Source: Eucommia ulmoides (Eukaryota > Streptophyta > Magnoliopsida > Garryales > Eucommiaceae). From it: DNA of 64,000 nt. This document shows, in pieces, positions 57,525-64,000 of the stretch. Under the pieces are notes generated by a model. The model saw nothing but the letters and a program-made list of their open reading frames with translations, was not told where the DNA came from and made no database searches. Numbering within the stretch: the stretch's first letter is position 1; each line of letters opens with the position of its first letter. The stretch covers positions 31,770,649 through 31,834,648 of the forward strand of contig CM028330.1 of assembly GCA_016647705.1 (NCBI GenBank), given 5' to 3'. The position numbers were made by a program, and so were the translations under genes.

Positions 57525-58850
57525 TTAACTCCGGAGGGGGTAGCACCCTCGACAATGCGTTAGCCACCTTGTTGCTTGCACCTGGTTTATATTGAATTTC
57601 AAAATTAGCTTTGCCATCCATTTTTGATAGTCCGGAGCCACGATTCGCTGCTCTAATAAGTGTTTCAAACTTTGTTGATCAGTGCGAACAATGAATTTCT
57701 TCCCAAGCAGGTATGGCTGCCATTTCTGAATGGCTAAGACAATAGCCATTAATTCTTTTTCATAGATCGAACGTAGCTTCGCCCATTGCCCTAGCACCTG
57801 ACTATGGTAAGCCATCGGTCGTCCTTCTTGCATCAAGATGGCACCTAATCCATACCCGGATGTGTTGGTTTCAATAATGAAGGGCTTGGTGAAGTCGGGG
57901 AGGGCTAAAACTAGAACCCTGGTCATAGCTTTTTTGAGAGCCTCAAATGCCTCCATAGCCGCCTCATTCCACCAGAAGCGGTCTTTCTTCAATTGATCTG
58001 TAAGAGGCAATTGACCCATATCCCTGAACAAACTTACGGTAATACCCCATAAGTCCAAGAAAGCCTCGCAACTCTCGAATTGACTGTAGTACTGGCCACT
58101 CGAGCATGGCTTGTATTTTGGAATTTTCTACCTCTACCCCGTTGCCTGATATCATGTGTCCCAAATATTCCAAACGGGTACAAGCAAATGAGCACTTCTT
58201 GTGGTTTGCATATAGCCGGTGCTTGGCGAGAAGCTGTAAGACCACTGCCAAGTGGTGTGCATGTTCCGCCATACTCCGACTGTACACTAAGATGTCATCA
58301 AAAAATACTAACACAAGGTGACGAAGGTGTGGACGAAAGACCTGATTCATGAGTGCTTGAAATGTTACAGGTGCATTAGTCAGCCCAAACAGCATGACCA
58401 AGAACTTGTAATGACCTTCATGAGTTCTGAAAGCCGTCTTGGGAACATCTTCGGGACGTACTCGGATCTGATGATACCCAGACTTCAAGTTAAGCTTGGA
58501 GAACACCGTCGTTCCATGTAACTCATCCAACAACTCATGATTACTGGTATGGGAAATTTGTCCGCCATTGTCTCCTTGTTCAAGGCACGATAATCCACAC
58601 AGAATCTCCAGCTCCTGTCCTTCTTCTTTACTAGTAAGACTGGACTTGAAAATGGGCTCAAACTAGGCTGTATGATCTTGGCCGCCAACATTTCCCGTAA
58701 CCGCTCAATCTCTTCTTTTTGCACCTGGAGGTAACAGTAAGGGCGTACGCTGATAGTCGCAGTCCCTTCTTTTAAGGTTATAGCGTGCTCCTTTCCACGG
58801 AATTGGGGCAATTCCATGGGCATCTCAAACACTTCCTTGTAATTTTCCAA
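57525..58850 (-). pseudogene. Gypsy reverse transcriptase-RNase H, frameshifted
   Basis: RT start [19 protein letters not shown] at about 58770-58710. Core: [13 protein letters not shown] and [10 protein letters not shown] (about 58280-58310, the catalytic DD intact). RNase H runs from about 57900 (KPFIIETNTSGYGLGAIL). The usual ETDASG motif reads ETNTSG, so the first catalytic Asp is Asn. Two frame changes lie near 58530 and 58010. Confidence 0.88.
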
Positions 58851-59055
58851 AACCGCCTGGATCTCCTAGGGGATGGCAGCCTTCTCTTCATTGATGATCC
58901 CTACAGCACCAAGCTCTACTACATACCCACACCCTTCCTACTTAATAGTACAAAACATAGCCTTGAGGGATACCTGTGTTTTGTGCAGAGAGGGATCCCC
59001 TTGTAAACTTACTGGTGTATTTCCCACATTGAATTTCATAGAATGAGTCTTCCAA

Positions 59056-60681
59056 TTAATGAGAGTCACCCCCAAAGTCTCCAACCATTGAATTCCCAGG
59101 ATGACGTTCCTTACTCCCCAAATCCAGAGGTAGAAAGTCTTCTACTATCTCCACCCCTTGTAAAACTAGGCCCACTCCTCGGCATATCCCTTGAGTTTTG
59201 GTGGCTGAGCCTGTTCCCAAAATCACCCCGTAAGGTTCCGTATTAGTGATGGGGAGCTTCAGGACAGATACAAGCTTGTTGGAAATAAAATTATGTGACG
59301 CCCCGCTGTCGATAAGTACAACCACCTCCTAGTTACAAATTTCGCCCGCTAGTTTGAGCGTTTTGGGTGAGGTAAGTCCCACCACTGAATTTAAGGACAC
59401 CCTTACCACTTGATTTTCGGCGTCCTCCGCTTCTACCAGCTTGGTTTCCTATTCTTCCTCCTGAACCTCATCTTCTGCTGCTTGGGTCTCCGCTTCATAT
59501 TCTTGGAGCAGAACTACTTGTAGTTCTCACTTCTTGCAACGATGCCCTGGAGAAAAAATTTCAGCACATTTATAACAAAGGCTGCGATCCCGCTTATGTT
59601 GCAATCCTGCCTCTGTTAACCTTCGAAATCCTCCCCCCTTGTGAGCCTTTGTTGGAGCCGTGGTTTCCACTATCGTAGTGCTTCGTCCTGTCGGAGTTTT
59701 AACGGGTGGGTAATTAGAGTGCCTAGGCCCACGTGAAGAAACGAGCCCCACCGAGGCCCAGTTACCCTTGAGTTCTAAATTTTTTGCTTCAATTTTCATT
59801 GCCAGGTCCATAGCATTTTCAAGCCCGTTTGGACCCAACACCTTCAATTAAGCCCTAATGTCACTCCTTAACCCATTTATGAAGGTGGACTCCAACACTT
59901 GTTCAGAGAAGTCTTCTAATGTTGAGGCCAATTGCTCAAACCTTCTTCTATAGTCCCTCGCTATTCCATTTTGCCTTAATGCCAGGAATTCCTCATATTG
60001 TGAGCCATTGGGAAGAGAACGAAACCGCAATAGGAGCTACGATTTGAGTTCCTCCCGACTCAGGAATGACCTTCTCTTGTTCTCCCATCCAAACCAGATT
60101 AGGGCTTCTCCTTCAAGGCTAATGATGGTCGTCTCTAACTTCTTTGGGTTGTTGGTCAAGCAATGCGAGGCGAAGTATCTTTCTGCTTTTAGTATCCAGC
60201 CGTCAAGGTTCTCTCCGTCGAAGGAGGAAAGTTCGATTCTTCTAGGTCGGAGGTCCCATCGTGAAGCTGGTGTCCACTCCCTGCCATAGCTGCCATCGAC
60301 GGCGCCGTTCGCTTGCTCTGGAACCCTTGCCGCCGCCGCCGCCGCACACCGTCCGACAACTTCGCGACGGCGGTCGTCGATGGCCCAGATCGCTTCTGCG
60401 GCGTCATTCGTCTGTCCCGGAAGCCTCGCAGTCGTCGTACGCAGACGAACAGCATCGCGACGCTGTTCGCGCTCGTCGGTCGTCCAGATCTCATCGCCGG
60501 CATCACCCTCCTGGTCTGACGCCCTTGCCAACGTCGGCGCATATCGTCCCGTCACCTTGTGACGTCGTTCGCGCTCCTCGTTCACCCAGATCTCGTCGAA
60601 GACTTGATTCTGGCCCTGTGCTTCACTTTCTCGCCCCGCTTCATTCTGAATCTTCAAGAGCTGGACGATTTTTCCAGCCAA
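59056..60681 (-). pseudogene. Gypsy gag-protease with in-frame stops
   Basis: One frame from 60681 to 59056, interrupted by stops at 60037-60039, 59845-59847, 59527-59529 and about four more. The N-terminus has three diverged repeats of ~30 residues rich in Arg/Ala (around DEIW/AIW motifs, 60590-60330), then the retrotransposon Gag domain (RIELSSFDGENLDGWILKAE). A CxxC...HxC knuckle is at about 59585-59540. The protease active site LIDSGASHNF is at about 59313-59284. Confidence 0.88.
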
Positions 60682-60833
60682 GGTCGCAAGTCCTTGCTCC
60701 GACTAGGTATTTTCATCATCTCTTTTTTTATTGTTCATAACTCCTTTTGCACTATGTTCACAGTTCCCTCTACTGTTTCAACCCTAGCATCCATCCTTAT
60801 CACCATAGGCCCAGAACATGCTCTGATGCCAAA

Positions 60834-61215
60834 TGATAAACCCTAGGCTTAGTGGTAAAGGAAATAGATAAGTTGAGAAGCGAAAAGATGGATATTTTTA
60901 TTGAAATGAAAAAAAAAAAAAAAAAAACAGACGCCCCTAGTATTCGAGAGACCTGGTTATCTCCCAAAGTCGAAGCTCAATACAAATGAATTTTCGATAT
61001 CACTACAGACTCCATTCTCTCCCTTTTATATTCTAACTATTACCATATAGGGCTCCTCTCAAACAAGGTAATTATTAACTAAGGGATTATGGCTAGTTGA
61101 GCTTTCCTAATCTCTCCCCACCTCCTTCCCGAAATATTCCGTAAATCAAGGTAATTAGTAACGGTCATTTTCTTTCTTACGATGTGCATAGGTGAACCTA
61201 ATTGGTGATCTATCA
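60834..61215 (-). mobile_element. 5' LTR of gypsy element
   Basis: 382 bp. TATAAAAGGG on the minus strand at about 61021-61030. Differs from the 3' LTR by scattered substitutions and A-run length. Confidence 0.88.
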
Positions 61216-61220
61216 TATAA

Positions 61221-62119
61221 CAGGTTGGATATTTTTCAATCGTCCGATATCATGTGACTACAACAGTTTTTGGTCATGGTCAACCATATGTGACCTTATC
61301 AAGATGTACATTATTTAATCGATTAAGTATACTTCTCTTTGAAGATGGATCTCTATCCACGATAAATATTATTTATCTAGAAGTTCTATTATAATTATCT
61401 CAAATTAATACATTTAAATTTCTACTGAAAAGTCTCAAGTTACTAAAAAATAACCTGAGCATTTTGCTATATGACACAGATTTCAACTAGATTTTATGGC
61501 TCATAATAGTTTTCTTGTGATTTATGGTTTTTTCAATTTAAAATAGTGTCCTTAGGCATAGGGTACACGCTCGTTGTTAATATGGAACAAGTAAAAGAGT
61601 TGAGCCGATAGCATCCACAGATATATATATATGTGTGTGTGTGTGTATTTATTTATTTTGAATGATTAGGCGAATAAAATCCAAGGTGGAGAGTTGTTGT
61701 GAGATATCTCGTATTCCTGCATTAATTAGGCTTCTAATGTTTAAAGCTGTTTCTGTTAAATATTCTTGTCATGTTTAATTAGGTCATAATAATGACATGC
61801 AATGGTGGTGGATTTAGCTATGAGCCATGCAACGGGAGAACCCAAAGGTCCCAAAATGGGCCTACGACTTCCGTAGGCCAAGAAGGCCCAGATCTGCCAT
61901 CACTGGTGGGCCTAAGCCCTAAGAGAGCAGAATGCCTGGAGGGAGCCAGCAAAGTACCCAAAACCCAGAATCTGCTCATGGGTCAGGTCTAAGGGACTAG
62001 TCGGACAAGGAGTTCATTAGGAAGAAGCCACCTTGATATCGCTGGAGAATATTCGTCTACAGGAAGGACGCAGGGATAACAAAATCATGATTACACTAGT
62101 AATGGAATGATGATTACAA

Positions 62120-62165
<46 letters not shown>

Positions 62166-62205
62166 TTCATTCTTGCCGTATGAAGGACTATATAAACCTA
62201 GGTTA
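61221..62205. other. Unassigned repeat-derived sequence
   Basis: No gene recognised. A TATA-like 'actatataaacc' (62188-62199) follows a (CT)n run; with the sequence after the hAT-like insertion (63307 on) this could be an old LTR, but no second copy is present. The open frame at 61792-61989 has no known motif. Confidence 0.4.
62121..62161. repeat. (CT)n microsatellite
   Basis: About 20 CT units. Confidence 0.9.
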
Positions 62206-62213
62206 GCGTGAGG

Positions 62214-63298
62214 CAAGGTTTTAAATCGCGGTATCGGGTTACGTAACGGTAACGGTCGCGGTGTAACAGTATCGGGAGTATCGGCCTGTCCTTAACGGGA
62301 ATCAGTCGTAACGGTCGTGAATTTTTTAAAATCACTATAACATCCTTAAAAACTCAATAAGAGTAATTGTTTCACTCATTTAACCTTTAATAAACACATT
62401 ATAATAGGTATTATGACATTTTAGGGTTATATACAACACTAAATATAAGTTAAAAAAAATTAGGACTAAATTGTAAACAAGCCAATTAACAATTTTAGGA
62501 CTAAATTGTAAACTAAAATTATTTCCAAACACTAAAATTGAAGCTAAAATCATAATTGAAGCTAATTAACACTACATTAACCATTATATATATATAATGT
62601 CATAAATAATAATGACAAAAAAAAAAAAAAAATTGCTATAAAAATATAAGTTAAAAAAATTTAGGACTAAATTGTAAACAAGCCAATTAACAATTTTAGG
62701 ACTAAATTGTAAACTAAAATTATTTCCAAACCCCCCTAATTATCAGCCACACCCACACCCAAATCAAACGCGACACACACCCGAACGACCGAATGAGATG
62801 GAGAGAGAGAGAGCCAAACGGAGGAGGCAACGACTTGGAGTAGCGATGCGACGGAGACGGCGATGAGCTGCGATGCAAAGGAGAGGAGATGTTGCCGGTG
62901 ACGGCGACAGCTACGTTCGGCGGCGACGAGTTGTTTCTGTTAGGGTTTGGCGACACAGCGACGATGAGCTCTTTGGATTTCTGCTAATTGGTAAGTTTTT
63001 TGTTGTCTCCTACTATTTTTTTTCTTCTCCTCTGCTCAATTATATGGAATATTCTCTGAAGAAAGCTGAAAAGCTTGAGAGTGGGTGTCAGTTGTCGCCT
63101 TGTCGAACCTAAAACTAGGTCTTTACAGACTGTAACGGCCATCACGATTTCCGTAACGTCCGTTAACAGCCCGTATCGGCCCAATACGGTGCGATTCAGA
63201 CCTAGACTCCGGAATTGACCGTGTATCGGTATCGGAGGGTTCATTTTCTGGTACGAATTGGCCGTTACGTACCGTAACGGCCGATATTTAAAACCCTG
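62214..63298. mobile_element. hAT-like non-autonomous element
   Basis: 1085 bp with termini CAAGGTTTTAAATCGCGG and (inverted) CAGGGTTTTAAATATCGG. Flanking 8-mers GCGTGAGG (62206-62213) and ACATGAGG (63299-63306) match at 6 of 8 positions, differing by two transitions; 8-bp duplications are typical of hAT. The first 120 bp and last 190 bp are packed with TAACGG/CCGTTA motifs. No transposase. The interior has a direct repeat (62448/62649) and a GC-richer segment at 62740-62990 that could be captured DNA. Confidence 0.7.
62448..62732. repeat. Direct repeat of ~85 bp, 201 bp apart
   Basis: 'taagttaaaaaaaattagga' through 'aaaattatttccaaac' occurs at 62448-62530 and 62649-62732. Each copy itself contains 'taggactaaattgtaaac' twice. 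Confidence 0.85.
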
Positions 63299-63306
63299 AC
63301 ATGAGG

Positions 63307-64000
63307 CAAGGTACAAACAATTTTCGGATTCATATCCAGTTTCATATTTTCCTCTCTTACAGGCATCCTAGGAACGAAGAACAAAAAACTGCAGAGATCA
63401 ATTACAAATTCACTGTGCTACCATTTCTCGGTAACATCAATATGTATTATTTCTGTCCCAACAAAGAATTGATTTAAAACTCGATAAATAGATGATAAGC
63501 TATTGATGGACGCCTACAGGATAGATGCCATTGTAATGTCATGCAATAGGGGTGTCAGACTTCTAATTTTAAGACGTGTCTTCGTTAAATGCTGTTATTT
63601 TTCAGAATGTCAAGATTATTTCTATTCATGTCCAACAAAAAATTGATTAAAACTCAATAACTAGATGATAAGCTATTGAATAACACTTGCACGATAATTG
63701 TCAATATGATTTCTTGCAAGAGAGGTGATTGTTGAGTGGTGAGCATCGACACTGTGGGAACTACAGCTTTCAACTGATTGGATTTTAATTCCAAATCGAT
63801 TCATTTGCTCATATATGTATTAAAGTTTTTTATATGATCATCCGAATAAGATCCAAAATGACAGTTTGATTAGTTGAGAAATCAACTTTAAATTAAATTG
63901 ATCCTATGTCTGGTTCGATAGTAACCGGACTAATTAAAATTTTCAAGGCCTCGATGTATTAAAAAATGATTTTGACACAAAATCATATTTTAGTTTGTCC
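63307..64000. other. Unassigned flank with a ~110-bp direct duplication
   Basis: Two copies of a block beginning 'tatttct.t' and containing 'aa(a/g)aattgatt.aaaactc(g/a)ataa.tagatgataagctatt' lie at about 63449-63556 and 63617-63730. No kinase exon or other gene found. Confidence 0.6.

Larger units (their letters stand above)
56509..61215 (-). mobile_element. Ty3/gypsy chromovirus, complete ends but internally deleted
   Basis: 4707 bp with two ~380-bp LTRs (TGATAGA...TTTATCA on the minus strand) and a perfect 5-bp duplication TATAA (56504-56508 and 61216-61220). The primer site TTTGGCATCAGAGC (minus, 60820-60833) is tRNA-Met type. Order on the minus strand: gag, protease, RT, RNase H, integrase zinc finger, [core deleted], integrase C-terminus with chromodomain-like end. 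LTRs are very similar by eye, so it is a fairly recent insertion. It cannot be autonomous. Confidence 0.92.

Noticed and set aside
60189..60740. Several long open frames on both strands
   Set aside because: Shadow frames of the GC-rich gypsy gag N-terminus; only the frame from 60681 on the minus strand carries Gag motifs.

Overview
The window is nuclear DNA of a flowering plant, most likely a dicot. It has one host gene with many introns, GT-AG splice sites and AT-rich introns, buried in layers of nested transposable elements: Ty1/copia, Ty3/gypsy, non-autonomous LTR elements, Mutator-like, CACTA, hAT-like and L1. I see no rRNA, tRNA, CRISPR array, plasmid or bacterial gene. No species can be named from the sequence alone.

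Layout. Positions 1-7510 hold a decayed long-LTR copia element (copy A). It comprises the end of one LTR (1-960), a primer-binding site, gag and pol remnants, and the start of a second LTR (from 5721). A Pack-MULE (3723-5559) carrying a UDP-glycosyltransferase fragment sits just before that second LTR. From 7511 to about 24800 lies a block that reads best as a large reverse-strand gypsy derivative of Tat/Ogre type with tandem-repeat arrays. Three members of one non-autonomous LTR family are nested in it: solo LTRs at 8070-9711 and 19411-20824, and a complete two-LTR element at 11824-17639 with target duplication GGATG. From about 24930 the copia LTR end resumes, followed by a second internal region (copy B, 25200-30180). 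A 2569-bp solo LTR of the same family (27301-29869, target duplication TAATG) interrupts its integrase. Positions 30401-35800 hold another copia element (C). Positions 37390-37719 are a CACTA terminus, and 37720-40644 is a fourth copia (D) with a 157-bp 3' LTR.

Positions 41349-55335, minus strand, carry the only host gene recognised: the 3' 18 exons of a STE20/GCK-VI (OSR1/FRAY-like, BLUS1-related) Ser/Thr protein kinase. I reconstructed it exon by exon with consistent splice phases. It runs from kinase subdomain IX to the stop codon, 531 complete codons plus the last base of one shared codon. The ATP-binding lobe and catalytic loop are not visible and should lie beyond 64000, across an intron of more than 8.6 kb. 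Introns carry a second MULE-like element (45070-46275), an L1 fragment (about 51500-53700), a gypsy chromovirus with intact ends but no integrase core (56509-61215, target duplication TATAA), and a hAT-like element (62214-63298).

The most unusual signal is in the LTRs. Upstream of their TATA boxes, copies of two unrelated LTR families carry clusters of short palindromes whose arms or centres differ from copy to copy: CACCGCC-NN-GGCGGTG in the non-autonomous family, and TCGGTTAACCGA or GTCGAC in the copia family.

All boundaries were read by eye. Element classes rest on motifs and structure, not on database searches.
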